Source: Neoaquamicrobium sediminum (GTDB lineage: Bacteria > Pseudomonadota > Alphaproteobacteria > Rhizobiales > Rhizobiaceae). From it: a stretch of 64,000 bases of DNA. Made by a program: the position numbers and the translations under genes. This document shows, piece after piece, positions 49,572 to 58,941 of the stretch. The stretch spans positions 1,922,001 to 1,986,000 of the forward strand of contig NZ_JABETK010000002.1 of the NCBI RefSeq assembly GCF_013240295.1, in the 5' to 3' direction. The notes below the pieces were generated by a model. The model did no database searches, was not told the DNA's origin, and worked only from the letters and a program-made list of their open reading frames with translations. Positions within the stretch are counted from its first letter, which is position 1. Each line of letters opens with the position of its first letter.

Positions 49572-50747
49572 CTACTCCTGCAGGCTGATCCAGTCGGAGA
49601 CGGGCTCCATCCGCTTGTCGGCGGCGTCATACTGGTAGATGCGACCGACCGGCACCGTGTTGCCGGGAACGGAGATCGGCACGCCGATGATGCCGCCGGT
49701 ATCGAAATCCTCGATCGTGTTCAGCGACGCCTTCAGGTTTTCCGCCGTCAGCTCGTTGCCGGCCTCCAGTGTGCGCTTGGCCGCTTCGGTCATGAGCATC
49801 GCCGTAAGGAAGCCCTGCATGTAGCCAGTCGCCTGATATTCCGGGCGCATCTCACGGATGCGATCGAGCATCGGCGCTTCTTCCTCGTCGTAGTAGTAGC
49901 GATAGGGCATCACGCCCATGAAGCCGTCGGCAACCTCGCCAACATCCGCCCAGATGCTGGAGTCCATCGACCAGAACGTGCCCATGAACTTGGTCTCGAG
50001 GCCGAGCTGCTTGGCCTGCGTCATGAACTCCGGCAGCGGCGCGAGGATGTAGCCATGGAAGAGCGTGTAGTCCGGCCGCGCGCGCCGCAGCTTCAGCACT
50101 TCGGTCGAAACATCGACCGCACCGGGCGGCGTGATGATCTCCTCGACGATCTCAAGGCCGAGCTCGGCGGCGCGGGCGCGTGTCGACTCGATCGGGTCGC
50201 GGCCGAACTCACTGTCGGAATTCACCGTGACGATCCGCGCGCCCGGCTTCTCCTTGGCGATGTATTCCAGAAGGATCGAGAACATCTCGCTGTAGTCCGG
50301 CCCCGCGATGAACTGATACGGGAAATTCTCAGGATCGTTGATCTCGCTGGCGAAGGACGCACCGGCCATGATCATCGCGTTGCGGCGGATGAGCTCCGGG
50401 TTGATCGTGCGCGAAAAGGCGGTCGAGTCGCCGTAGTAGAGATGCATGTTCTCGTTCTGGCTGGTCAGCTTGTTGAAGACCGCCACGGACTGGTCGACCT
50501 GATAGCCCGTATCCTCGTAGGCCAGCCGCACCTGACGGCCGTCGATGCCGCCCTGCTCGTTCAGAATCTTCAGATAGTCCTGGATACCGGCCTCGATGGC
50601 GACGCCGGCAAAGGCAAAGACGCCGGTGAGCGGGATCGAGCCGCCGATGACGATATCTTCCTTGTCCTGCGCAAAGGCAAGTGTGCCAAAGGCCAGCGCC
50701 GACGATGCAGCGAGCGCAAGCAATGTTCTCTTGGTGATTCCGGACAT
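49572..50747 (-). CDS. livK: branched-chain amino acid-type ABC transporter substrate-binding protein
   Basis: A 391-residue periplasmic binding protein. A signal peptide (TKRTLLALAASSALAFGTLA, cleavage near AFAQ) precedes IVIGGSIPLTGVFAFAG and the Leu/Ile/Val-binding fold (IKxxx, GARIVTVNSDSEFGRDPI, TPPGAVDVSTEVLKLR). GGAGGAG upstream of the ATG at 50747 decides the start. The long open frame further upstream is a shadow of livM. The ligand is unknown; linkage to the acyl-CoA ligase suggests a carboxylic acid rather than leucine. Confidence 0.9.
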   Translation of the reverse strand: MSGITKRTLLALAASSALAFGTLAFAQDKEDIVIGGSIPLTGVFAFAGVAIEAGIQDYLKILNEQGGIDGRQVRLAYEDTGYQVDQSVAVFNKLTSQNENMHLYYGDSTAFSRTINPELIRRNAMIMAGASFASEINDPENFPYQFIAGPDYSEMFSILLEYIAKEKPGARIVTVNSDSEFGRDPIESTRARAAELGLEIVEEIITPPGAVDVSTEVLKLRRARPDYTLFHGYILAPLPEFMTQAKQLGLETKFMGTFWSMDSSIWADVGEVADGFMGVMPYRYYYDEEEAPMLDRIREMRPEYQATGYMQGFLTAMLMTEAAKRTLEAGNELTAENLKASLNTIEDFDTGGIIGVPISVPGNTVPVGRIYQYDAADKRMEPVSDWISLQE

Positions 50748-50770
50748 TTCAAACTCCTCCACGGTTTTGG

Positions 50771-51814
50771 TTATTTCTTGAACGGCCAGAGATGGAAGAA
50801 CCTCCGTATCCTCTGGACAATCTCCGCCAGACCCTGCGGCTCCAGCACGAGAAAGGCGATGATCAACCCGCCGAACGCGACAGTGCGGATTGGCGACAGA
50901 AGCGTTGCGGCGTTGCTGACATAGGAAGAGGCAATCTCCACACCGAAACGCAGTATCTCCGGCACCAGCGTCATGAACGCCGCGCCGATGACGCCGCCGA
51001 GGATCGAGCCCATGCCGCCGACGATGACGGCGGCGAGATAGAAGATCGACTCCACTATGGTGAAGCTTTCCGGGCTCACCGAGCGGAAGAAATAGGCCCA
51101 CATACCGCCCGCGACACCGGCATAGAAGGATGAGATCGCAAAGCTCAGGAGCTTGTAGCGCAAGAGCGGAATGCCAAGCACCTCGGCCGAGATGTCGCGG
51201 TCGCGGATTGCGATGAATGCACGCCCGACGCGCGTGCGGAAAAGGTTCGCCGCACCCAGCACCATCAGCGCTGCGATCGGCACGAACAGCCAGTAGAGCT
51301 GGAAGTAGGTGGTGAGCTGCGTGCCGAAGAAGGTCGCCGGAGCGACGTTGATGCCGCGCGAGCCGCCTGTAACCGAACTCCAGTTGACGAAGAAGAACTG
51401 GAGTATGATCGACGCACCGATTGTCGCGATCGCAAGGTATAGGCCTTTGACCCGCAGGCTGGGGATGCCGACAAACACGCCGACGAGCGCGGCCAGCGCG
51501 CCGCCGGCGACGAGGTTGACAAAGAACGGCGTGCCTACGTTCGCCTCGAGCCACGCGACGGTGTAAGCGCCGACCGCCATGAACGCGCCCTGACCCAGGC
51601 TGACGAGGCCGGTATAGCCGGTGAGGATATTGAGGCCCGTCGCGCTGGCGACGTTGATGGCGACGAGGCAGGCAAGATAGAGCCAGTAATTGTTGAGCAC
51701 GAACGGTGCTGCAATCAGAACCAGCGCCAGGATGCCCATCCACGCCCACTGGGTGCGCGTCGAAAGCAGCGCCTCGTCGGCCAGATATGTCTCGTTGGCT
51801 GTCGCTATGCGCAT
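50771..51814 (-). CDS. livM: branched-chain amino acid-type ABC transporter permease LivM
   Basis: A 347-residue inner-membrane permease with about nine helices. LNILTGYTGLVSLGQGAFMA, AIRDRDISAEVLGIPLLRYK and AAVIVGGMGSILGGVIGAAF are the LivM landmarks. It pairs with LivH to form the channel. The stop of livM is followed by the ribosome site of the binding-protein gene; the ATG at 51814 lies one base past the livH stop. Confidence 0.92.
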   Translation of the reverse strand: MRIATANETYLADEALLSTRTQWAWMGILALVLIAAPFVLNNYWLYLACLVAINVASATGLNILTGYTGLVSLGQGAFMAVGAYTVAWLEANVGTPFFVNLVAGGALAALVGVFVGIPSLRVKGLYLAIATIGASIILQFFFVNWSSVTGGSRGINVAPATFFGTQLTTYFQLYWLFVPIAALMVLGAANLFRTRVGRAFIAIRDRDISAEVLGIPLLRYKLLSFAISSFYAGVAGGMWAYFFRSVSPESFTIVESIFYLAAVIVGGMGSILGGVIGAAFMTLVPEILRFGVEIASSYVSNAATLLSPIRTVAFGGLIIAFLVLEPQGLAEIVQRIRRFFHLWPFKK

Positions 51815-51815
51815 G

Positions 51816-52695
51816 TCAGAGCCGCTCGATTTCGGTGGTGCCGAAGAGGCCGTAAGGGCGGATCATCAACATCAGAATGAGAATGCCGAAGGTGAAGACG
51901 AGTTTGTATTCGCCGCCGAGATAGGTTCCGGTCCAGGCCTCGACGAGGCCGATGAACAGCCCTGCGATCAACGCGCCGGCCACGGAATCCAGCCCGCCGA
52001 CAATGACCACGACCAGCGCCGAGAGGCCGAACGCGCCCATGGTTGGCGCAATACCGCCAATCTGCCCGAGCAGCATTCCGGCGCCCGCGCCGTGCCACAG
52101 CCGATGATCCATGCGAGCGAGAAAACACCGGGCACATTGATGCCGCAGGAATAGGCGGCCGCCTGATCGGTTGCCGTGGCGCGAAGCGCGACACCGCCGC
52201 GCCAGTAGCGGAACAGAACGAGGAAGATGGCGATCACCACCGCGGCGACCACGAAGCTGATCGCGATCTTGCGCGAAACGTAGACCTCGCCGAGGAAGAT
52301 CGGCGCCGATCCCATGAAGTCCGGCAGCGAGCGTGGGTCCGTGCCCCAGATGAACTCGACCAGCCCGACCAGGACCGAGCCGAGCCCGACCGTGACCATG
52401 AACACCGAGATCGGGCTTTCGCCGAGCATGCGACGGATGATGCCGCGCTCCACGATGGCGCCGATCAGCCCACCCCGGCGATCGCCAGCGGAATGGCGAT
52501 CCACACCGGCAAGCTCATGCCGGCTGCCAGCGCGAAGAAGAAGTAGCCGCCCATCATCAGGGTCTCGCCGACGGCGAGATTGATGACGCGGGTTGCCTTG
52601 TAGATGAGCACGAATGCCAGCGCGGTCAGCGACAACAGCGCGCCTGAGCCGAGCCCCGCCAGCGACACTTCGATGAAGAACAGAAAATCGCTCAT
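51816..52695 (-). CDS. livH: branched-chain amino acid-type ABC transporter permease LivH (two frameshifts)
   Basis: About 293 residues in three frame segments. The N-terminal part has ALAFVLIYKATRVINLAVGE. The middle part has GAIVERGIIRRMLGESPISV and GVALRATATDQAAAYSCGI. The C-terminal part has SALVVVIVGGLDSVAGALIA and ends MLMIRPYGLFGTTEIERL, giving a complete LivH. Breaks at 52468-52478 and 52088-52098 are each fixed by one added base. The ATG at 52695 overlaps the livG stop by one base (TGATG). Confidence 0.85.
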
Positions 52696-53507
52696 CACGC
52701 CGCTTCCTCCGCAAGCCGCTTCATCAGCGCAGCCGGGTCACCGCTGCCGAGATAGGCTTCCACCACCTGCGGGTTCTCCTGCACCTCGTGCGGCAGCCCG
52801 CTTGCGATCACCTGACCGAAATTCAGCACAACCACATGGTCCGAGATGTCCATGACCATGCCCATGTCGTGTTCGACCATGAGGATCGTCGTGCCCCACT
52901 CCTCCTTCACGTCGAGGATGAAGCGCGCCATGTCCTCGGTCTCTTCGCGGTTCATGCCCGCCACCGGCTCGTCGAGCAAAAGGATGCGCGGGCGCATGGC
53001 GAGCGCTCTCGCCAATTCCACACGCTTCTGCAGCCCGTAGGACAGCGAGGCGACGGGCATGTGCCTGATGTGGTTGATCTCGAGGAAATCGATGATGTCG
53101 CGCTCGACCTCGGCGCGAAGTTCCATTTCTTCCCGCGCCGCCGTGCCGAAATAGGCAAGCGCCTGGAAGATGTTCGTCTTCATGTGCGCGTGGCGACCGA
53201 GCTTGATGTTGTCGAGCACGGTCATGCCGCGAAACAGCGCGATGTTCTGGAAGGTACGGGCGAAACCCATCCGGGCGCGTTCGGGTGGATGGGTGCGGGA
53301 CACGTCCTCGCCGTCGAAACGGATGGCGCCCCGCTGCGGCTTGTAGAAGCCGGAAATGCAGTTGAACATCGACGTCTTGCCGGCGCCGTTCGGCCCGATC
53401 AACGCCGTGATCGAGCCCGGCTCGACGCTGAACGACACGTCGTTGATGGCCTTCAGGCCGCCGAAGGATAGCGACAGCCCGGCAACCTCGAGGCTCGCAG
53501 GTTTCAT
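52695..53507 (-). CDS. livG: branched-chain amino acid-type ABC transporter ATP-binding protein LivG
   Basis: A 270-residue ABC ATPase. Walker A GPNGAGKTS, Q-loop region ARTFQNIALFRGM, signature LSYGLQKRVELARAL, Walker B ILLLDEPVAGMN and H-loop LMVEHDMGM are in order. I use the ATG at 53507 because it overlaps the stop of a 25-codon leader frame with a strong ribosome site; an ATG at 53519 four codons upstream is the alternative. First transporter gene after the GntR regulator. Confidence 0.9.
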   Translation of the reverse strand: MKPASLEVAGLSLSFGGLKAINDVSFSVEPGSITALIGPNGAGKTSMFNCISGFYKPQRGAIRFDGEDVSRTHPPERARMGFARTFQNIALFRGMTVLDNIKLGRHAHMKTNIFQALAYFGTAAREEMELRAEVERDIIDFLEINHIRHMPVASLSYGLQKRVELARALAMRPRILLLDEPVAGMNREETEDMARFILDVKEEWGTTILMVEHDMGMVMDISDHVVVLNFGQVIASGLPHEVQENPQVVEAYLGSGDPAALMKRLAEEAA

Positions 53508-53581
53508 CGGCGCGCGCATGGATGCGTCCCGCCGGAAATCAACTCGCCCCCTGTCCGGCCCGTTACGGCAAACCGGCTCAT
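53504..53581 (-). CDS. 25-codon leader reading frame coupled to livG
   Basis: A short frame of 25 residues (ATG at 53581, stop TGA at 53506-53504) has a strong GGAGGAG ribosome site four to ten bases upstream, and its stop overlaps the livG ATG as ATGA. livG itself lacks a good ribosome site, so translation of this leader could load ribosomes onto livG. It has no recognised sequence features; it may instead reflect an undetected frameshift at the livG start. Confidence 0.4.
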   Translation of the reverse strand: MSRFAVTGRTGGELISGGTHPCARR

Positions 53582-53631
53582 TTCTCCTCCCTTCCCCTTG
53601 CTCACGCAGCCTCCCCGCGCATGAAGGGCAC

Positions 53632-54420
53632 CTACAAGAACGAAGCTCCCGGTGAGAGCTTCGGAAATATCCTTTCGACGGGCTCGTCGATGTCGCGGCC
53701 CGCACGCTCGAAACCACGCTTCCAGTCGCGCACGTGCCGGAACATCCATGTGCGGGCACGCTCGACGTCACGCGCCTTGATGGCGTCGATGATCTCGCGG
53801 TGCGCGGCAACCATGCGGCTGCCGCCCTGAGGCACGCGGCGGCAGATCATCTCCGAAGTCGGAAAAAAAAGCAGTGCGGCCGGCTCGCGCGCCAGTTCGA
53901 GAACCCGGTTGCGGGTACTGCGCGCCACAAGCGCGTGAAACTCCGTATCGACATCCGCAAGGCGAATGGGATCGTCCACGACGCTTTCTGCGCGAAGCTG
54001 GTTTTCCTCCATCGCGGCGATGTCGTCATCCGTGGCACGCTCGACTGCGGCCTCCACGGCGCCGCCCTCCAGAACCTGCGCGGTTTCATACAGTTCGCGG
54101 AACGTGACCTCGTTGATGATCATCGCCCTGCTCATGCGGCTGGACAGGTTGCGGTAGCGCGGCACGCAGACGAACAGCTTGCGTCCGGTCTCGCGGCGTA
54201 CGAAGCCGCTTTGCTCCAGCACGCGGATGCCCTCGCGCACGGTCGAACGGTTGACGCCGAACTGGCGGACAAGGTCGGCTTCGGTGCCGATCTGGTCTCC
54301 CGGCTTCAGGCGGCCGGAGGTGATTTCGCGCTCGATGGCGTCGGCCACCATCTCGTAGGCCGAGGGCACCTTGATCCTGTCAAATCTGCCAAGTTCAGTT
54401 TCCGACATCGGCCCATTCAT
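53632..54420 (-). CDS. GntR-family transcriptional regulator, FadR/FCD subfamily
   Basis: A 262-residue regulator with an N-terminal winged helix (AYEMVADAIEREITSGRLKPGDQ, FGVNRSTVREGIRVLEQSGF) and an all-helical C-terminal FCD-type domain (ELYETAQVLEGGAVEAAVER, DTEFHALVARSTRNRVL). FCD members bind carboxylic acids, which fits control of the adjacent uptake and CoA-ligation genes. The ATG at 54420 is used; 54408 is an alternative, and neither has a clear ribosome site. It is first in the minus-strand cluster and 51 bases before the livG leader. Confidence 0.88.
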   Translation of the reverse strand: MNGPMSETELGRFDRIKVPSAYEMVADAIEREITSGRLKPGDQIGTEADLVRQFGVNRSTVREGIRVLEQSGFVRRETGRKLFVCVPRYRNLSSRMSRAMIINEVTFRELYETAQVLEGGAVEAAVERATDDDIAAMEENQLRAESVVDDPIRLADVDTEFHALVARSTRNRVLELAREPAALLFFPTSEMICRRVPQGGSRMVAAHREIIDAIKARDVERARTWMFRHVRDWKRGFERAGRDIDEPVERIFPKLSPGASFL

Positions 54421-54433
54421 GCGAAAATTCGCT

Positions 54434-54444
54434 TTGTCGGACAA
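54434..54444. promoter_or_regulatory. FadR-type operator candidate TTGTCGGACAA
   Basis: This near-palindrome matches the FadR-subfamily consensus TNGTNNNACNA at every fixed position. It lies 14 bases upstream of the GntR-type start codon and between it and the divergent permease gene, so it is a likely autoregulatory operator that could also govern the liv cluster. Confidence 0.5.
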
Positions 54445-54548
54445 TTGGCACTTTTGCGAATTTCGAGTCAATAGCGACGCACCAAAACGGCCTCTAGGAA
54501 CCCGATACCAATTCGCGCATTGTTGATGCTTCCAGCTGGGGGATCGCC

Positions 54549-55678
54549 GTGAGCAAGACCGATAGCGACGAGCGTGAACAGTCGACGACACCCGAGCCGC
54601 TTCCTGGCCCGGACAGGACAGTGCGCCGCGATTTCGCACTCACAGGCATTTTCGTTATCCTGGTGATTTACGTGCTCTATTTCGGTCGCGAATTCTTCAT
54701 GCCAGTCATCCTAGCGTTCCTCTTCGCCCTTACGCTGACACCAATCGTCCGCTTCGCCGGGAAGCGCGGCATCCCCGCACCTTTGTCTGCGACTTTGCTG
54801 GTAGCGGCATCAGCGTTGGTTCTCACCATCGGAGGCTACCTGCTCAGCGGGCCGGTAATGCAGCTCGTTGATGATGCGCCGCAGATCGGACGCGAACTGA
54901 CCGAGCGCATGAGGGAGCTGCGATCGCCGCTTGACAGGCTGCTTGCCATCTCGCGGCAGATCGACGAAGCGGCGGACACAACAAATGACCAGGGCGTACT
55001 GAAAGTAGCTGTACAGCAGCCCGGCATCCTGTCGCAGGCGGCGGGCAACATGCTGAGCGCGGGCACAACGATCGCGATCGTGTTTGTACTGTCCCTCTTT
55101 CTGCTGGCTTCCGGCACGCTTTTCTACGAGAAGATCGTCCAGTCCTTCACCACGATGACCGAGAAAAAGCGCGCGCTGCGCGTCGTCTACGACGTGGAGC
55201 GAGAAGTCTCGCGCTATCTGCTCACAGTCGCCATCATCAATGGCGGGCTCGGCGTCGTGGTGTGCATCGGCCTCTGGGCTTTGGGCATGCCAACCCCCTG
55301 CTGTGGGGCGCGATGGCGGCATTGCTCAACTTCCTGCCCTATGTCGGCGCGTTGATCACGATACTTGTCGTCGCCGTCATCTCGATCGTCACTTTCGATA
55401 GCTTGAGCTATGCGTTGATGGCGCCGGCCTTCGTCATTCTGTGCAATATCATCGAAAGTCAGATCGTCACGCCGCTGGTTGTCGGGCGCCGTCTTGAGCT
55501 CAACGCTGTCGCCATTCTCATCGCGGTTGCCTTCTGGTCATGGCTGTGGGGATTTGTCGGCGCGTTGATTGCAGTTCCCTTGTTGGTCGTCATCAAGGTG
55601 TTCTGCGATCATTTCGAAGGGCTGCAGCAAATCGGCAACTTCCTGTCTGCGCAACAGGTGCTCAACCAGGACGACTGA
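54549..55678 (+). CDS. AI-2E family transporter (frameshifted)
   Basis: About 376 residues in two frames. It has the family layout of about eight helices: an N-terminal pair (IVRFAGKRGIPAPLSATLLV), a large central periplasmic region, and the C-terminal block NFLPYVGALI, LCNIIESQIVTPLVVGRRLE, GALIAVPLLVVIKVF. The break is at 55291-55298; one added A restores GMPNPLLWGAM. The start is a GTG at 54549 with GGGGG upstream. Members include AI-2 exporters and Na+/H+ antiporters; the substrate is not predictable. Confidence 0.82.
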
Positions 55679-55690
55679 GAGAACGGCAAA

Positions 55691-55707
55691 CCCAGCTCGA
55701 CGCTGGG
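55691..55707 (+). terminator. hairpin after the AI-2E-family gene
   Basis: CCCAGC and GCTGGG pair around TCGAC, 13 bases past the stop codon. No U run follows, so it may be a weak or Rho-assisted terminator. Confidence 0.35.
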
Positions 55708-55893
55708 CATCTGTGCGCATGTTTCGGCTTCAGCATCCACAGCCGTTCGGCAGTCGCTGACGGGCGACGCAGCAATGCCGCATGCTCCTGGCCCATACCC
55801 TCCCGTCTGTCTGTTTCAACCCGGCGGTTGCGCCCACGTTCCGTATCGTCAATTCTGGACGGCGCTATCGAGGAGAATTTCGGGAGGAATGAA

Positions 55894-56874
55894 ATGCTCA
55901 GAAGATCGGTTCTTGGACTAGCAGTAGCCGGCGCGATCGCCACCCTGCTGCCGTTTGCGACACCTGCCATGGCAGAATACCCAGAGCGTCCGCTGACGAT
56001 CATCGTGCCCTGGGGCGCGGGTGGCGGCACCGATGCCACGGCCCGTATCATCGGTTCCGTGCTGGAGAAGGAACTGGGCCAGCCGGTGAACGTCGTCAAC
56101 CGGACCGGGGGCTCTGGTGTCGTTGGCCATTCGGCAATCGCCGAGGCCGATCCGGACGGCTACACGCTGGGCATTGCAACCGTCGAGATCGGCATGATGC
56201 ACTGGCAGGGTCTCACCGAACTGACCTGGGAAGACTACACCCCGCTTGCGTTGATGAACGAGGACGCCGCGGGCGTACAGGTCGCCGCGGATTCCGGATA
56301 TGACACGCTGGAAGCGCTTCTTGCAGCCATCGAAGCGGGCGAACCGGCGACGTTCCGGGCCTCCGGAACAGGCCAAGGCGGCATCTGGCACCTGGCAATC
56401 GCCGGCATGTTGAACGATCGCGGCATCGACCCCGCCAAGGTTCCGTGGGTGCCGAGCGAAGGTGCAGCTCCAGGCCTACAGGAACTTGTCGCCGGCGGCG
56501 TCAACATCGTACCGTGTTCGCTGGTGGAAGCCCGCGCGCTGATCGACGCGGGGCGCGTCAAGTCGCTCGCAATCATGTCCGCCAACCGGGCGGAACTCTT
56601 CCCCGACGTGCCCACGCTCAAGGAAGCGGTAGGCTCGGACTGGCAGATCGGCGCCTGGCGCGGCATCGTCGGCCCGGCCGGGCTGCCGGAGGACGTCGCA
56701 ACGAAGCTGACCGCCGCTCTCGAGACCGTCTACAACAGCGACGACTACCGCAACTTCATGAAGGCGCAGGGATATGGCGTGCGCTGGGCGCCGGGCCAGG
56801 AATTCGCCGATTTCATGAGCCAGAGCAACCAGGCGCTCGGTGACACGATGAAGGCCGTCGGCCTCGTCCAGTAG
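55894..56874 (+). CDS. tctC: tripartite tricarboxylate transporter substrate-binding protein TctC
   Basis: A 326-residue periplasmic binding protein. A signal peptide (LGLAVAGAIATLLPFATPAMA) is followed by YPERPLTIIVPWGAGGGTDA, the TctC/Bug signature, and VVNRTGGSGVVGHSAIAEAD. GGGAGG before the ATG at 55894 decides the start. First gene of tctCBA. Ligands of the family are mostly small carboxylates; which one here is unknown. Confidence 0.92.
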   Translation: MLRRSVLGLAVAGAIATLLPFATPAMAEYPERPLTIIVPWGAGGGTDATARIIGSVLEKELGQPVNVVNRTGGSGVVGHSAIAEADPDGYTLGIATVEIGMMHWQGLTELTWEDYTPLALMNEDAAGVQVAADSGYDTLEALLAAIEAGEPATFRASGTGQGGIWHLAIAGMLNDRGIDPAKVPWVPSEGAAPGLQELVAGGVNIVPCSLVEARALIDAGRVKSLAIMSANRAELFPDVPTLKEAVGSDWQIGAWRGIVGPAGLPEDVATKLTAALETVYNSDDYRNFMKAQGYGVRWAPGQEFADFMSQSNQALGDTMKAVGLVQ

Positions 56875-56894
56875 CAACCGGACGGCATGGATGG

Positions 56895-56922
56895 GATGAA
56901 GGGCGCAGCAGCGCCTTTCATC
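56895..56922 (+). terminator. tctC-tctB intergenic hairpin
   Basis: GATGAAGGGCGC and GCGCCTTTCATC pair (one G-U) around AGCA, 20 bases past the tctC stop. It is placed like the hairpin after urtA and would lower permease expression relative to binding protein. Confidence 0.55.
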
Positions 56923-56956
56923 CATCCTGCCGCGCTGTATGCCGCGCGAGGTTTCG

Positions 56957-57427
56957 ATGCGCTTCAGTGACACCATGTTGGGTGCCATGCTGCTGGTCTT
57001 CGGGCTGGCGGTCGGCATCTATTCGCAGACCTTTCCGGCAATACCCGGCCAGCGCTACGGGGCAGCCGCATTCCCGACAGCCATCGCCATCGGCTTCGTC
57101 GGCTGCGGGCTGGTGCTGCTTGTGCGTGGGTTTCGCGCCGCGCCGTTTCCGCTGATAACGCGCACCGAGTGGACCCGGAAGCCGGGCGCGATGCCGGCAA
57201 TCTTGGTCACGATACTCTGCGTCGTCGCCTACATTTTCTTCGCGCGCCATCTCGGCTTCATTCCGATCTCGATACTGATCCTGATTGTCCTGTTCAGGAT
57301 GCTGCGCGTCCCGTGGTGGCAGACGCTTATGTTCGCGTTCGCCGCCGCCTTTGTGTGCGATTTCGTTTTCAGATCGATCCTTCTCGTGCCGTTGCCGCAG
57401 GGGTTCATGCCCCGCCTGCCCTGGTAG
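56957..57427 (+). CDS. tctB: tripartite tricarboxylate transporter small membrane subunit TctB
   Basis: A 156-residue protein with four hydrophobic segments (DTMLGAMLLVFGLAVGIYSQ, AAAFPTAIAIGFVGCGLVLL, ILVTILCVVAYIFF, ISILILIVLFRML). Small size and place between tctC and tctA define TctB, whose sequence is weakly conserved. The ATG at 56957 follows GAGG; the ATG at 56939 does not. Confidence 0.85.
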   Translation: MRFSDTMLGAMLLVFGLAVGIYSQTFPAIPGQRYGAAAFPTAIAIGFVGCGLVLLVRGFRAAPFPLITRTEWTRKPGAMPAILVTILCVVAYIFFARHLGFIPISILILIVLFRMLRVPWWQTLMFAFAAAFVCDFVFRSILLVPLPQGFMPRLPW

Positions 57428-57440
57428 GACGGAGCCCCGT

Positions 57441-58936
57441 ATGAACGCGATCCTTGCCGCATTCGAACTGGTCTTCACCGTCGATGTACTTCTCACGCTG
57501 ATTTCGGCGGCACTTTTCGGTCTGCTTGTGGGCGCGGTTCCCGGATTGACCGCCACCATGGCCACGGCACTGCTGGTGCCGCTTACCTTCTTCATGGACC
57601 CTATCCCCGCTGTAGGCGCGATGGTCACCTGCGCGGCCATGGCTATCTTCGCCGGCGATATTCCTGGTGCCTTGCTGCGCATACCCGGCACACCGGCCTC
57701 CGCGGCCTATGTGGACGAAGCCTACGCGATGACGCGCAAGGGAGAGGCGGAAAAGGTGCTGGGCGCCTGCGTCGTCTTCTCGGCCATCGGAGGGTTGTTC
57801 GGCACGGTCGTGCTGATCTTCGCCGCGCCGGCGCTTGCCGAGATCGCGCTGAAATTCTCCTCGCCGGAATATTTCTGGATGGCGCTGCTGGGACTGACCT
57901 GCGCCGCCTTCATCGGTGCTTCTTCACCGATCCGCGGCATGGTGAGCCTGCTGATAGGCCTCCTCATCTCGACCGTGGGACTGAACAACCCGGCCGGCGT
58001 GCCGCGCTTCACCTTCGGCTCGACCGACATGCTCGCCGGCATCGACTTCATTCCCGCGATGATCGGCCTCTTTGCGGTTTCGGAAGTGTTGCGCACCATC
58101 GCCGCCGGCGCGCCCCCTGGGACTCGATGCAGACCAAGGTCGGTAACATTTTCCGCGACTGGGGCGCAATGATCAGGACGTATTGGCGCCAACAGGTGCG
58201 CGGCAACGTGCTCGGTACAGCGATCGGCGTGCTGCCCGGCGCAGGGGCGGACGTGGCGGCCTATGTCAGCTACGCCATCAGTCGCCGTCTGTCGCGCAAT
58301 CCGGAGAAATTCGGCACCGGCCATGTCGAGGGCGTGATCGAAAGCACCTCGGCCAACAATTCGTCACTGGCCAGCGCCTGGATACCAGCGCTGGTCTTCG
58401 GCATCCCCGGCGACACCATCACCGCCATCGTCATCGGTGTGCTTTATGTGAAGGGCATCAATCCCGGCCCCACACTGTTCCTTTTCAACCCGCAGACCAT
58501 CTACGCGGTCTTCCTGATCTTCATTCTGGCCAACCTGTTGATGGTGCCGCTTGGCTGGCTCGTCATCAAGCTCGCCAGACACCTGCTGCGCACGCCGAGA
58601 CGCGTGTTGATGCCGATGATCCTGATCTTCTGTATCGTCGGCGCATTCGCCTCCAACAACGCCGCCTACGGCATCGTGCTGATGCTGGGTTTCGGCGTGC
58701 TCGGCTTCTTCATGGAGGAAAACGAGATCCCGATCGCCCCGTGTATCCTGGGCATCGTCATCGGGCCGATCCTCGAACGCAACTTCATCACGACCATGAT
58801 CAAGTCCGACGGAGCGGTTACCGCCTTCTTCGAACGGCCGATCGCTGCGGCGCTCGGCGCGGTCGTGGTGATTATCTGGTTATCGCTAATCCTAGGGGCC
58901 TGGCGGCGCCGCAGCGCAGATGATCAAACCTCCTGA
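57441..58936 (+). CDS. tctA: tripartite tricarboxylate transporter large permease TctA (frameshifted)
   Basis: About 499 residues in two frames, the usual TctA length. The first part has FGLLVGAVPGLTATMATALL and GDIPGALLRIPGTPASAAYV, both hallmarks, and the second has GVLPGAGADVAAYVSYAISR and LVFGIPGDTITAIVIGVLY. The break is at about 58112-58121 (run of C then G); one added base gives PGDSMQTKVGN. The ATG at 57441 follows GGACGGAG. Confidence 0.88.
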
Positions 58937-58941
58937 CCGGA

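Noticed and set aside
50748..51749. A long upstream extension of the binding-protein frame (725 codons in all).
   Set aside because: The extension runs through livM out of frame; a signal peptide and GGAGGAG site fix the true start at 50747.
3660..58130. Programmed ribosomal frameshifting to explain the split genes.
   Set aside because: No slippery heptamer-plus-structure pattern is shared, the genes are unrelated, and most breaks need an added base at different runs.
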